A stretch of 64,000 bases of DNA from JBJYKD01 sp049310025 (GCF_049310025.1 NZ_JBJYKD010000005.1:1-64000); one strand, 5' to 3'. Shown: positions 24,469 through 33,455, counted from the first letter of the stretch. The notes: generated from the sequence alone by a model not told the origin. Numbers and translations are program-made.

Positions 24469-25062
24469 CTAACCGGTGTAAAGAGACAGGTATTTTTTAA
24501 TTTTTTCCACCGCTTTCGCCCGGTGGCTTATCCGGTTTTTTTCCTCCTCCGGGATCTGTGCGAGCGTTTTGCCATAACCGGGCAGGTAAAAAACGGGGTC
24601 GTAGCCGAATCCGTTCGCGCCTTTGGGCTCAAAATCTATAAACCCTTCCAGCAAGCCGCTTTCTATAAAAATTTTCCCGTCCGGAAAAGCAAGAGCCAGG
24701 CTGCACACGAAGCGAGCCTGCCTTTGCTCCCGCGGGAGATCTTTCATTTCAAAAAGCAGTTTTTGTATGTTTTCCTCATCGGTGGCGTCGGGGCCCGCAT
24801 AGCGGGCGGTATAAATGCCGGGCCTGCCGCCCAGGGCTTTAACTTCAAGGCCCGAATCGTCCCCCACGGCGGCGAAACCCGTTTCCCCGGCGACGATCCT
24901 TGCCTTCAAGGCGGCGTTTTCTTCGAAGGTTGACCCTTTCTCGCAAATCTCGATTTTGGGAAAATCCAGAAGCGATTTTATTTCAAGAGGCCATTCGCCT
25001 AACAATTCTTTAAACTCAGCGAGTTTTCCCCTGTTTTTTGTGGCAATGACAAGGATTTTCAT
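24469..25062 (-). CDS. rdgB: XTP/dITP diphosphatase (RdgB/HAM1)
   Basis: A 197-residue house-cleaning pyrophosphatase converting XTP, ITP and their deoxy forms to monophosphates so that damaged purines are not incorporated. The N-terminal ATKNRGKLAEFKELLG, the central VGDDSGLEVKALGGRPGIYT and the terminal SHRAKAVEKIK are family signatures. Its ATG overlaps the rph stop by four bases (ATGA), indicating coupling. Confidence 0.96.
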   Translation of the reverse strand: MKILVIATKNRGKLAEFKELLGEWPLEIKSLLDFPKIEICEKGSTFEENAALKARIVAGETGFAAVGDDSGLEVKALGGRPGIYTARYAGPDATDEENIQKLLFEMKDLPREQRQARFVCSLALAFPDGKIFIESGLLEGFIDFEPKGANGFGYDPVFYLPGYGKTLAQIPEEEKNRISHRAKAVEKIKKYLSLYTG

Positions 25063-25805
25063 TTCTGACCTACCTCGCCCACGGCGTAGGGAATGATTTT
25101 TTTCTGTATATCTATAAGTTCGTATATGCCCTTCTGGGCCAGGTCCAGCATCTCGTCCAGATCCTGACGGGTAAAGGGGAACGCTTCGCCCGTTCCCTGT
25201 ATCTCCACTATCTGACCCCTGTCGGTCATAACCACATTCATATCCACCTGAGCCTTAGAGTCTTCATGGAACCTGAGGTCTAGCATTTTTTCCCCGTCCA
25301 CGATGCCGACGCTTACAGCCGCCACAAAACTGTTTATGGGAATGGTCTCTATAGCCTTGTTGTCTTTTAAAAACTTCATGGCGTCAACCATGGCCAGGAA
25401 GGCCCCTGTGATGGAGGCTGTCCTGGTGCCGCCGTCGGCCTGGAGCACGTCGCAGTCAAGCCATATGGTCCTTTCCCCCAGGCCCGAAAGGTCCACCACC
25501 GACCGCAGCGCCCTGCCTATGAGCCTCTGGATTTCCATAGTCCTGCCGCTGGGTTTTAAAGTCTCTCTCACATTTCGGATTTCGGTGGCCCTGGGCAGCA
25601 TGGAATACTCGGCGGTAATCCAGCCCTGGCCCTTGCCTCTCAAAAACGGCGGGACTTTTTCATCCACCGTTGCGGTGCAAACCACCTTTGTATCTCCGGT
25701 CTCAATGAGGACCGAACCCTCCGCATATTTGTTAAAATTCCGGGTAATGGTTACCGGTCTTATTTCATCGTTCGCTCTACCGTCAATTCTCGCCAAAAAT
25801 CTCAT
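25059..25805 (-). CDS. rph: Ribonuclease PH
   Basis: About 248 residues. A phosphorolytic 3'-5' exoribonuclease trimming tRNA 3' ends. RIDGRANDEIRPVTITRNF, VPPFLRGKGQGWITAEYSMLP (split across the core) and LDCDVLQADGGTRTASI are the catalytic-core signatures. The start could be the ATG at 25805, or a TTG at 25820 or three codons downstream; no ribosome site is ideally spaced. Followed by rdgB with ATGA overlap. Confidence 0.96.
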   Translation of the reverse strand: MRFLARIDGRANDEIRPVTITRNFNKYAEGSVLIETGDTKVVCTATVDEKVPPFLRGKGQGWITAEYSMLPRATEIRNVRETLKPSGRTMEIQRLIGRALRSVVDLSGLGERTIWLDCDVLQADGGTRTASITGAFLAMVDAMKFLKDNKAIETIPINSFVAAVSVGIVDGEKMLDLRFHEDSKAQVDMNVVMTDRGQIVEIQGTGEAFPFTRQDLDEMLDLAQKGIYELIDIQKKIIPYAVGEVGQK

Positions 25806-25850
25806 CCTTTCTTGAATCAAAAGGGGTTCCCCAAGGAACGTAAAGGCTTT

Positions 25851-26855
25851 CTACAAACTTTCGGGATTGACATAAAGAGGCTTTAATATGGGGTTGTCAA
25901 GCACTGTACCTTCGGGCAAAACCCCCGCACTGCCTTCCACTTTCAGGCTCACCTTCTCAACCCCCGGGAACTGGGATACGGTGAGCACTATGGAATTTAC
26001 CAGATCCTGTTCCACTTCCTGGCCGCCGCCATAGCCCTCTATTTCTTTTGAAAAATTAACGTTTACCTCGGCGCCGTTCTGGCTTACTTCTAGGACCTTC
26101 GTGTCTTTCGGCAGGAGCCCCGTCAGCCCCATGTTTTCCGCAGGTCCTTTTATGAGTTCTTCCAGAGCCGTTTGAATGGGATTGCCGCTTTTTTTTACCA
26201 TCCGTGTAACCGGTACAAAATAACCGTAGGCGCCGTCGGCGCTGCTGCCCTTAAAGTACAGCGTAACAGGCATGGCGTCTTTTACAGCGGCACCGGCCGG
26301 TTCAAGATTTATCTTTTCTCGATAAAGTACATCCGCTATGGCGGTGCCCCTGGGGCACTTTTTCAGAGGCTTGCCGTCAATCAGAATCTGCACCTTCTCC
26401 ACGCTGGGGAATTCGGTAAGGGTGTAAACCACGGAGTTTATGGCATTCTGTTCGGCGGTCTTATCCCGGGAGTTTAAAAATTCAGGGCTAAAATCCACCT
26501 TCGCCAGGCCGTCCTTTATGGTCATGCCCAGGACCTTTGTCCCTTCGGGCAAAGGCGGTTTCAAACCTTTATCCCGAAGCTGCGCCGCCAGTTCGGGGGT
26601 ATTCACCAGGCACTCCAGGGCCGCTTTCCCGATGCCCTCCACCCACGGGATCTCTCTGGTGACGGGCACCAGAAGGTCATGCTCGTTGGCGAAATAAAAC
26701 ACCGTTTTTCTCATACCGGCCTGAGCCTTCTCCGCAGTCTCTTCCCCGGCAGGTGGCACGGCCTCTTCCCCGCGGTCCCTCTTTAGAAGCCCGCAGCCCG
26801 AAATGCTTAAAATCAGGGCGAGTATGGCTATCAGAACGATTACCCTTCTTGGCAT
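25851..26855 (-). CDS. GerMN-domain lipoprotein
   Basis: 334 residues. A signal peptide with lipobox LSISGCG predicts lipidation at Cys21. Two GerMN domains follow (about 55-165 and 190-320), each with the ALECLVN/ALEELIKGP helix, a GLAKVDFS or AEVNVNFSKE strand and a VYTLTEFPSVEKVQILIDG-type unit. The domain is named for spore germination protein GerM, a lipoprotein needed in engulfment and germination. The ribosome site AGAGGAGG lies within a long inverted repeat that also covers the ATG. A second, related gene lies at 29623. Confidence 0.88.
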   Translation of the reverse strand: MPRRVIVLIAILALILSISGCGLLKRDRGEEAVPPAGEETAEKAQAGMRKTVFYFANEHDLLVPVTREIPWVEGIGKAALECLVNTPELAAQLRDKGLKPPLPEGTKVLGMTIKDGLAKVDFSPEFLNSRDKTAEQNAINSVVYTLTEFPSVEKVQILIDGKPLKKCPRGTAIADVLYREKINLEPAGAAVKDAMPVTLYFKGSSADGAYGYFVPVTRMVKKSGNPIQTALEELIKGPAENMGLTGLLPKDTKVLEVSQNGAEVNVNFSKEIEGYGGGQEVEQDLVNSIVLTVSQFPGVEKVSLKVEGSAGVLPEGTVLDNPILKPLYVNPESL

Positions 26856-26918
26856 AAAAAAACCTCCTCTATATAATAAATCTAATAAATATATATTAAG
26901 GAAGAGGTTTTTTATGCC
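26851..26918. promoter_or_regulatory. Inverted repeat covering the GerMN ribosome site and start codon
   Basis: GGCATAAAAAAACCTCCTCT (26851-26870) and AGGAAGAGGTTTTTTATGCC (26899-26918) are nearly perfect inverted copies separated by an AT-rich 28-base loop. On the minus strand it has the form of a terminator for the upstream UPF0316 gene. Its 3' arm is the ribosome site, spacer and ATG of the GerMN gene. The hairpin could block translation initiation, or end transcription, or both. Confidence 0.7.
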
Positions 26919-26940
26919 ATTTTTCAGCCCTTCAAAAAAG

Positions 26941-27462
26941 TTACTTGGCCTTCATGGTCTCTTTAAAGTATCCCCCTTTGGTGGCCTTTGTATCCATTAT
27001 GGTAATAAAAGCCGATTCGTCCTGAACCTCCACCAGTTCCAAAAGGTCCGGCAGTTGCTTCCTGGAAAGGGATATCACCAGCACCTGCCTCGTACCTTCC
27101 TTGCCCATGCCCTCCAGCACGGTAACCCCGAAACCTCTTTGACGTAATACTTCGGATAATTTTGAATTCTTTGTTATAATCTGCACGGTGGTGAGGCCAA
27201 TGGCAAGTTTTTCCTCCAGATAGCTTCCCACATAGTTGCCCGTGGCAAACCCCAGGGCGTAGGCCAGCAGGTTGGCTGGTTTGTTCAAGCCTCCCACCAC
27301 CTGGTTCAAGGCGGTTATGTATACTATAACCTCGAAAAATCCTATAAGAGCCGCCTGGAGCCTGTTCCCCCTTACTATCATAAGAGTCCTGATGGTGGCC
27401 AGAGAGACATCCACAACCCGGGCGAAAAAAATAAACAGGTAGCCCCCCACAAGTGACAGCAT
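26941..27462 (-). CDS. UPF0316 membrane protein (DUF5698/DUF2179)
   Basis: 173 residues. The N-terminal two thirds contains three hydrophobic helices (YLFIFFARVVDVSLATIRTL, LIGFFEVIVYITAL, LLAYALGFATGNYVGSYLEE). The C-terminal DUF2179 domain (VQIITKNSKLSEVLRQRGFG...) resembles a small alpha/beta sensory module. Function is unknown; homologues are common in Firmicutes. It has a good sigma-A promoter just upstream, and a terminator-like inverted repeat downstream before the GerMN gene. Confidence 0.88.
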   Translation of the reverse strand: MLSLVGGYLFIFFARVVDVSLATIRTLMIVRGNRLQAALIGFFEVIVYITALNQVVGGLNKPANLLAYALGFATGNYVGSYLEEKLAIGLTTVQIITKNSKLSEVLRQRGFGVTVLEGMGKEGTRQVLVISLSRKQLPDLLELVEVQDESAFITIMDTKATKGGYFKETMKAK

Positions 27463-27492
27463 ATATTGCCCCCCTCCGGTTGACTCAAGGTA

Positions 27493-27521
27493 ATAATATC
27501 AAAACCATTTACTGGTGTCAA
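27493..27521 (-). promoter_or_regulatory. Sigma-A promoter before UPF0316 gene
   Basis: Minus strand TTGACA, 17 bases, TATTAT; an almost consensus vegetative promoter lying between the amidase stop and the UPF0316 start. Confidence 0.8.
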
Positions 27522-27533
27522 TGTGTGCGGAGG

Positions 27534-29459
27534 CTATTGACCCTGCCCGGTTATATAGTTTATTATCCCGCCGGCAATGCCTTCAGCGGCTTTTTGCCTG
27601 AATTCTTCTGTCATTAAAAGTTTAAGATCATTTTTGTTGGTCATAAAAGCGACTTCCACCAGGGCCGACGGCATCCGGGTTTCCCGCGTTACCACCAGTC
27701 CGGGCCTTTCCACTATACCTCTGTCCGGGAGACCCAGGCTCTGGACAACGGCTTTCTGTATGGCCATGGCCAGGGCTTTCTTTTCCGGTGCAGGATAATA
27801 AAGGGTTTCAGTCCCCGAAGTGTCCGGTTTCTCACTGGCATTATTGTGGATGCTTACGAACAGGTCGGCGCCCACCTCGTTGGCTATCCCGGCCCGGGTA
27901 TAGAGGTTTACAAAAATATCCTTATCCCTGGTCATCAGGACTTTTGCTCCGCCGTCTTCCAGAAGTTTTTTGAGCCTCAGGGCTATATCCAGGTTCAGGT
28001 CTTTTTCCTGAACGCCGCCGGCTCCCGCACCCGGATCGCTGCCCCCGTGGCCCGGGTCTACGACGATGATTTTATTTTGCAGGGGGGATTTATAGATGAT
28101 AAGCTCGATCCTGGAAGACGGGGGGGCTGTCAAAAGTTGGTAGCCGGTAAAGCGGTTGAGGTTTATTACCACCTGCAGGTTGTAATTTTTCAGGTCCTTC
28201 ACCCTGGAAAGTTCGATGTAGTCAATGACACCGTCGTAAACATCTATTTTATCATTTTTCAGCAGGCTCTGGTCGACAGCCACACCCGGTATAACGATGC
28301 GAAGCTGTTTTTTTGCCACGTCTTCTTTGATTTCATATCCGATTTCACCGCTCGCGGTAATTTCCACAGCAGTCCGGTAGTTTTCACTTTTTACGTCCAG
28401 ATCTTCCACTGTTTGAGGCCCGGAAAAAACGACAGATATAACGTTTTTTTCCTGGAATACCTGGTAGTTTACATCGGATTTCAGGTCAAAGACCACCCTC
28501 ACCGTATCAGGGTTCACCGAAAACTGCCCGAGGCGGATATCTTTTACAAAATCGTTTTCGGGCAATTCCGGGGTTTTTGCCGAGAGAACCGCGCCTTTTA
28601 CATCGAGCACCAACCTGTCCGGATCCGCCAGGAAAAAGTAATTGACCTCTGCAGGTTTGACGGTGAAAATTTTGGCCGCCACCTTTTCATCCCGGTCGTC
28701 AATCTCCACTTTGTGCAGCATATTATTAAAAGATATGATTATGCTCTTTTTATCTTCCGACCGGCTTATTTGAAAGGTCGCGTCCGGTTTGATTTCCAGA
28801 ACGACCCGCGAAAGAGGCGGTTCCTCCTGGAGACTTTCAATAACCGCCGTTTCCATAAACTCGTCATATATGTAAAGAGCGCCGTCGGATGTGGCCAGTT
28901 GCGCTTTAACCTCCACCGCGAGGCGGTTTTGCGACTCTTCTTGCTTTGCTTCGTATTCCAGGGGGCTATCCCCTCTTATTACGACAGAATTCCTGCCGCC
29001 GATAACTTCATAGGAAAAATCCACTATGCGGGCGCTTATCCTGGTTATGATCACCCTTTTGGCGTCATTGTCCCAGGATACCTTCGCCCCCAGAGCTTCA
29101 CCTATAAATCTCAGGGGGACCATGGTTCTGTTGTTCACTATTTTCGCAGGTACATCCAGGGTTATTTCCCTCCCGTCAACGCGGGCTCTGGAATCGTTTA
29201 TCTTCAATAAAATCGTTTTCGATGGGGCTTTTACCGTAACCGTTTTTTTGACGTTGTCCCATAAAACCTCGGCTCCAAGGTTTTCGGAAACCACCCTCAG
29301 GGGCACCAGAGTGCGGCCGTTCACCATTACGGGCGCCACATCGGCATTGATTTTTTTCTCGTTTATGTAAATTTCAACAGGTTTTGGCGCCGCCTTTGCA
29401 TGAGACGGAATAAAGAAAAGAAATGTTGCAAGAAATATGAGTGCGATTCTCTTGAGCAT
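27534..29459 (-). CDS. Secreted N-acetylmuramoyl-L-alanine amidase with AMIN and copper-amine-oxidase-N domains
   Basis: 641 residues. A signal peptide (LKRIALIFLATFLFFIPSHA) is followed by a copper amine oxidase N-terminal repeat domain (VMVNGRTLVPLRVVSENLGA and NRTMVPLRFIGEALGA) near 30-135. Several AMIN-like beta modules then target the enzyme to the envelope (about 140-455). The C-terminal Amidase_3 zinc domain starts at IIVVDPGHGGSDPGAG, with Glu in KDLNLDIALRLK, SIHNNA and the catalytic ALVEVAFMTN. It cleaves the muramyl-peptide bond. The start at ATG 29459 follows GGGAGGG. Context with GerMN genes suggests a sporulation or envelope role. Confidence 0.92.
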   Translation of the reverse strand: MLKRIALIFLATFLFFIPSHAKAAPKPVEIYINEKKINADVAPVMVNGRTLVPLRVVSENLGAEVLWDNVKKTVTVKAPSKTILLKINDSRARVDGREITLDVPAKIVNNRTMVPLRFIGEALGAKVSWDNDAKRVIITRISARIVDFSYEVIGGRNSVVIRGDSPLEYEAKQEESQNRLAVEVKAQLATSDGALYIYDEFMETAVIESLQEEPPLSRVVLEIKPDATFQISRSEDKKSIIISFNNMLHKVEIDDRDEKVAAKIFTVKPAEVNYFFLADPDRLVLDVKGAVLSAKTPELPENDFVKDIRLGQFSVNPDTVRVVFDLKSDVNYQVFQEKNVISVVFSGPQTVEDLDVKSENYRTAVEITASGEIGYEIKEDVAKKQLRIVIPGVAVDQSLLKNDKIDVYDGVIDYIELSRVKDLKNYNLQVVINLNRFTGYQLLTAPPSSRIELIIYKSPLQNKIIVVDPGHGGSDPGAGAGGVQEKDLNLDIALRLKKLLEDGGAKVLMTRDKDIFVNLYTRAGIANEVGADLFVSIHNNASEKPDTSGTETLYYPAPEKKALAMAIQKAVVQSLGLPDRGIVERPGLVVTRETRMPSALVEVAFMTNKNDLKLLMTEEFRQKAAEGIAGGIINYITGQGQ

Positions 29460-29569
29460 ATAATTACCCTCCCGCATTAATAATATTTATTTCGACCCGC
29501 AAAGGTGAAATCCCTGCCAAACTGGAAAACGTAACATAAATGTAAAGAAATTGAAAATACAAATTAATA

Positions 29570-29592
29570 AAACCGGTCTTTAGAACCGGTTT
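29570..29592 (-). terminator. Terminator after the second GerMN gene
   Basis: AAACCGGT (29570-29577) pairs with ACCGGTTT (29585-29592). The minus-strand 3' arm runs into TTTTATT. Confidence 0.65.
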
Positions 29593-29622
29593 CTTAAAAA
29601 TCATATTATCCTTTACCACCTG

Positions 29623-30648
29623 TCATTGTTTTTTTTGGAAATTGTAGAACTTCATGCGGCTTATCGGTGCACTTATATTTGTGTGTCCTGTGATGGTTCC
29701 CATCACATTACCGTCGATGAGGAACTGGACTTTTTCTATGTCTTCGATATTCGTCAGAGTCTGTACCACCGATTCCACCGCTATTTTTTCCTGGTCCACC
29801 TTATCCACAAACCTGGTTATGAGATTCTTGCTCACATCGACATACGCTATGCCGTCTTTTATATAAAAATCTTTAATCTTGATATCCTTTGGAAAAATTC
29901 CGGTCAGATTTGTAAGTCCTCCGGGCCCTTCGATTAAAAGCTCCAGAGCGGCTCTGGCCCTGTCTTCGGGCGCCGGTGCGGCCGCTCTGTGGTTTTCGCC
30001 GCCCTGTGATACAATTTTTTGAGATTTTACCGTCACGGGGACTATGTAGTCTTTCATCTTGTCTGCGTAATATACGGTAATATAGGAGGAATAGGCTCCG
30101 CTCTCATCCACCGGCACCATAGGTACCGGCTTGCCCGAATCTTTTTCCACCACATTTATAAACTGCGGCCGTTCCAGAACATCCTCGAGCGGCTTCCCAT
30201 CCACCGAAATCCTGACTTTGTGGATGTCGTCAAACTCAGTCAAGGTAAATACCAGTTGAGCTTTTCTAAAAGAGACTTCCTCTCCCTTTAAAAACTCCCC
30301 GGACACATCTATCGTAGCGGTATCGTTGGCTATGCTGAAACCTTTGATTTTTACGCCGGAAAGCTTGTTTTCGAAGCCTGCGGGCGCCTCCGAAAAAAGG
30401 AGCGATAAGGCCGTTTTCCCCGGTTCCCTTGTGGGTTCCACACCCAGGGTCACCGGAACCAGAAAATTATCCTTAATAAAATAAAGCAGGACCCTGTCCC
30501 GGGCTTCGCCTTCATATATGGAGGAGTTGTTTCTGACTGGTCCGGCTTTGGGCGGCTCCTGGTTTATCGCCGGGCTTTCGGCGCAGCCTGCCAGTACAAA
30601 GACCGCCACACACAGCGTCAGCCCAAATAAAAGCCTTGCCCTATTCAC
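29623..30648 (-). CDS. Second GerMN-domain lipoprotein
   Basis: 341 residues. Lipobox VLAGCAES predicts lipidation at Cys22. Two GerMN domains lie near 50-165 and 190-330, with the repeated pattern KTALSLLFSEAP...SIANDTATIDVSG and ARAALELLIEGPGGL...DGIAYVDVSKN. It is clearly related to the product at 25851 but diverged, so an old duplication. The two genes flank UPF0316 and the amidase. It is 70 bases downstream of rex on the same strand. A role in spore envelope or germination is inferred from GerM. Confidence 0.87.
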   Translation of the reverse strand: MNRARLLFGLTLCVAVFVLAGCAESPAINQEPPKAGPVRNNSSIYEGEARDRVLLYFIKDNFLVPVTLGVEPTREPGKTALSLLFSEAPAGFENKLSGVKIKGFSIANDTATIDVSGEFLKGEEVSFRKAQLVFTLTEFDDIHKVRISVDGKPLEDVLERPQFINVVEKDSGKPVPMVPVDESGAYSSYITVYYADKMKDYIVPVTVKSQKIVSQGGENHRAAAPAPEDRARAALELLIEGPGGLTNLTGIFPKDIKIKDFYIKDGIAYVDVSKNLITRFVDKVDQEKIAVESVVQTLTNIEDIEKVQFLIDGNVMGTITGHTNISAPISRMKFYNFQKKQ

Positions 30649-30717
30649 AGGTCCGCCCTCCTTTTAAAGAAAAATATACCTGGGTATTTAAATTTTACCA
30701 TAAAAAAAGAATTTTTT

Positions 30718-31404
30718 CTACCTGTTTTGCAATTTTTTCATTTTTTGTTTTAAAATTCTTTCCTGCAGCTTTTCTTCATTCATGCGGTAACTGAGGGTGA
30801 ACAGGCTCTCTATCAAATGCACATTTTCGACCACTATGTTTTTGGGGACCACCAGTTTAGCGGGGGAAAAATTCCAGATTCCTTTGACCGCTGTCCTGGC
30901 CAGTATGTCGGCAACTTCCTGGGCCCTGTCTTGGGGCACGGTTATAATGGCGATGTCTACTTCGTTTCGATTTATGTAATAGTCCATTTCAGCGGCGTCG
31001 AGAATGGGTATACCTCTAATCTTCAACCCCACAAGCCTTGGATTCACATCAAAAAGGGCGATTATCTTAAAACCGTGGGCCTCGAAATCTTCATAATTGG
31101 CCAGCGCCTGGCCCAGATTGCCCGCCCCTATGATGACCATCCTGTGAGGGTAGTTCAAACCTAGGATTTTTGCAATTTCATTGTATAGCTGCTCTACATT
31201 ATAACCGTAGCCCTGCTGGCCAAATTCTCCAAAGTTGTTCAGGTCCTGCCTTATCTGCGAAGCGGTGAACCCCAGAATCTGGCTCAATTCCTGGGATGAT
31301 ATCCTTTCTACACCGTCCTTAAGCAGGTTGCCGAGACACTGGTGATATTTTGGCAACCTCTTGATGACCGCCATGGAGACCTTTTTGATGTCGTCCGATT
31401 CCAT
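30718..31404 (-). CDS. rex: Redox-sensing repressor Rex
   Basis: About 228 residues. An N-terminal winged helix (LSQILGFTASQIRQDLNNFG near 45-65) binds operators. A Rossmann domain (VIIGAGNLGQALANYEDF near 90-108) senses the NADH/NAD+ ratio, releasing DNA when NADH is high. Rex typically represses fermentation and hydrogenase genes in clostridia. The start is ATG 31404 behind GGGTGA; a GTG three codons upstream overlaps that site. A clear sigma-A promoter precedes it. No canonical Rex operator was noticed in the window. Confidence 0.97.
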   Translation of the reverse strand: MESDDIKKVSMAVIKRLPKYHQCLGNLLKDGVERISSQELSQILGFTASQIRQDLNNFGEFGQQGYGYNVEQLYNEIAKILGLNYPHRMVIIGAGNLGQALANYEDFEAHGFKIIALFDVNPRLVGLKIRGIPILDAAEMDYYINRNEVDIAIITVPQDRAQEVADILARTAVKGIWNFSPAKLVVPKNIVVENVHLIESLFTLSYRMNEEKLQERILKQKMKKLQNR

Positions 31405-31437
31405 CGAAATCACCCGGCTTGTTACCAGTTTAACATA

Positions 31438-31466
31438 AATATATCACAACATTACAATACAGTCAA
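31438..31466 (-). promoter_or_regulatory. Sigma-A promoter of rex
   Basis: Minus strand TTGACT, 17 bases, TATATT, ending about 35 bases before the rex start. Confidence 0.75.
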
Positions 31467-31536
31467 AGTTTTTCATTTCTCCTTTTCGCTTCATGATATT
31501 GAACCAGGTCGACGGCGGAAGGGATGGTGGAAGGAT

Positions 31537-31562
31537 AAAAAAGGCAGGTAAAAATACCTGCC
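31537..31562 (-). terminator. Terminator after the NhaC gene
   Basis: GGCAGGTA (31543-31550) and TACCTGCC (31555-31562) form a perfect eight-base stem; minus-strand T-run of six. Confidence 0.85.
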
Positions 31563-31643
31563 GCTTCATTCGCATTTCGGCTCAATCTTAAATAAAATTT
31601 TTAAACCGCAGTCCGGTCTGAAATTTCTTCATGCCATCGCCTT

Positions 31644-33320
31644 TTAATTATCCTGAACCGAAGTAAGCGCCTTTTTAGGAGGTTCTCCGGTCCAGATTTT
31701 ATGCATGACGTAAACCACGGCGAAAAACAGCACTATCGTTATGACCCACACCGCATAGGGGTGGTCGAAGAATCCCAGGATTAAAAATCCCACCGCTGAA
31801 GTGACGGCGGCCGTCAGGGCATAGGGCAGCTGGGTGTTTACATGCTCTATGTGCGGACATGCGCCGCCGGTGGATGACATGATGGTGGTGTCGGATATGG
31901 GTGAACAGTGATCCCCGAAAACCCCGCCGGAAAGGACTGCGGCTATACACGGCAGTATGTTTATCTTCATGGCCACCACCAGCGGAACCACTATGGGTAT
32001 CATTATGGCCCAGGTTCCCCATGAGGTCCCGGTAGAAAAGGCTATAAACGCTGAAAGCACAAATATTGTGAAGGGTACCGCCCAGGCCGGGAAGGTCCCG
32101 GACATTATGCTGGATACATATACCCCGGTACCCAGTTCTTGGCAGGTTTTGCCTATGGTCCAGGCCAGGGACAGGATAAACAGGGCCACCATCATGGATT
32201 TGGCTCCCTGGATAACCGCTTCCATAGAATCTTTAATCCTCACTACACCCCTTACGGAGTAGAATATGGCGGTAAGGAGGACCGTAATGGTGGCGCCCCA
32301 CACCAGCGATGTGGCGGAGTCGCTGTTCATAACGGCTGTAAAGAAACCGGCCTTGCCGTCAAAAAATCCCCCGCTGTATGCCATGGCCAGAAGCATAATA
32401 ACTATCAGCCCCAGCAGCGGGCCCACCATATCTATGGCCGAACCTTTTTCGGACTTTTCGAGGTTATCAAATTCATCCCCCGGAGGGTTTTTCATTATAT
32501 TCGTATCCCACAGGCCTTCCCCCGACAGCGCTCTCCTCTCGGATACCGCCATGGGGCCGTACTCCAGATTGGTAAACGAGGTTATCAGCACCATCAGTAC
32601 AATCAGCCAGGGATAAAAGTCGTACGGGATCATCTGTACGTAAACCGTATATGGATTGAGATTCAACTTATATTGTTCAAAGAGAGGTACCAGAAGGGAG
32701 GCCACATAAGCCACCCAGGTAGAAACGGGAACCAGCGTGCACACCGGGGCGGCTGTGGAATCTATTATGAAAGATAGCTTGGCCCTGGAAACCTTGAACC
32801 TGTCGGTCACCGGCCTTAAAGCCGTCCCCACGGTCATGCAGTTGAAATAGTCGTCCATAAATATCAGAACTCCAAGGCACCATGTTATAAACAGTGAAAG
32901 GCTTCTGCTCTTTATGTGTTTTTCAGCCCAGCGTCCGAAAGCCTGGGGCCCGTTGGCCCTGGATATCATTCCTATGATGGCCCCCAACAGCACCGTGAAC
33001 AGTAACACCCGGAAGTTCCACGAAGGATCTCCGGCGGTGTTTATCAAAAGCTCCACAGCTTTTTTGAAGGCTTCCAGGACGTTGCCGCCGGTAAGGGTGA
33101 GCGCCCCAACTCCTATGCCTATTACAAGGGAGCTCAAGACCTCTTTTGTTATCATGGCCAGGCTGATGGCCAGAACCGGAGGCAGCAGCGACAGAAAACC
33201 GTAGTGGGCCGGTTTTTCTGCCTCTTTTGCTTCACCTTCGCCAAATGCCGGTATGGCAAATGACAGGATTAATAAAATAATAATACCCCAGACCAGTCCT
33301 TTTCCAATTCTCAAAGTCAA
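31644..33320 (-). CDS. NhaC-family Na+/H+ antiporter
   Basis: A 558-residue polytopic membrane protein with an N-terminal cleavable-looking hydrophobic segment and about 11-13 further helices. The NhaC signatures are visible: ITWCLGVLIFMDDYFNC, TALRPVTDRFKVSRAKLSFI, SWGTWAIMIPIVVPL and SGGVFGDHCSPISDTTIMSS. Family members exchange Na+ for protons; some couple malate/lactate or other organic ions, and specificity is not readable here. Single-gene unit with a roughly 300-base leader and its own terminator. Confidence 0.9.
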   Translation of the reverse strand: MTLRIGKGLVWGIIILLILSFAIPAFGEGEAKEAEKPAHYGFLSLLPPVLAISLAMITKEVLSSLVIGIGVGALTLTGGNVLEAFKKAVELLINTAGDPSWNFRVLLFTVLLGAIIGMISRANGPQAFGRWAEKHIKSRSLSLFITWCLGVLIFMDDYFNCMTVGTALRPVTDRFKVSRAKLSFIIDSTAAPVCTLVPVSTWVAYVASLLVPLFEQYKLNLNPYTVYVQMIPYDFYPWLIVLMVLITSFTNLEYGPMAVSERRALSGEGLWDTNIMKNPPGDEFDNLEKSEKGSAIDMVGPLLGLIVIMLLAMAYSGGFFDGKAGFFTAVMNSDSATSLVWGATITVLLTAIFYSVRGVVRIKDSMEAVIQGAKSMMVALFILSLAWTIGKTCQELGTGVYVSSIMSGTFPAWAVPFTIFVLSAFIAFSTGTSWGTWAIMIPIVVPLVVAMKINILPCIAAVLSGGVFGDHCSPISDTTIMSSTGGACPHIEHVNTQLPYALTAAVTSAVGFLILGFFDHPYAVWVITIVLFFAVVYVMHKIWTGEPPKKALTSVQDN

Positions 33321-33398
33321 TCCCCCTTTACAGTATTGTTTTTAATTATTTTTATTAACCTATGCCCCCTCTCTTTGGTGTTTTGTGCACCTGGTTAG

Positions 33399-33455
33399 TA
33401 TAATATTGCAAATATTATTCCATTTATGTATGTTTCGATAATACTATAATATTGC
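33399..33455. repeat. Paired TATAATATTGC elements in the NhaC leader
   Basis: TATAATATTGC occurs at 33399-33409 and again at 33445-33455. The first copy is part of a perfect palindrome, ATAATATT-GCA-AATATTAT (33400-33418). They lie 80-135 bases upstream of the antiporter start and could be operator sites or AT-rich promoter parts. The remaining leader up to pepF shows no gene. Confidence 0.4.

Noticed and set aside
27846..29210. A 454-codon open frame on the plus strand
   Set aside because: It lies wholly antisense to the amidase gene, whose protein has clear domains. The antisense product is His/Tyr-rich and unlike any family, as expected for a shadow frame in GC-rich codons.
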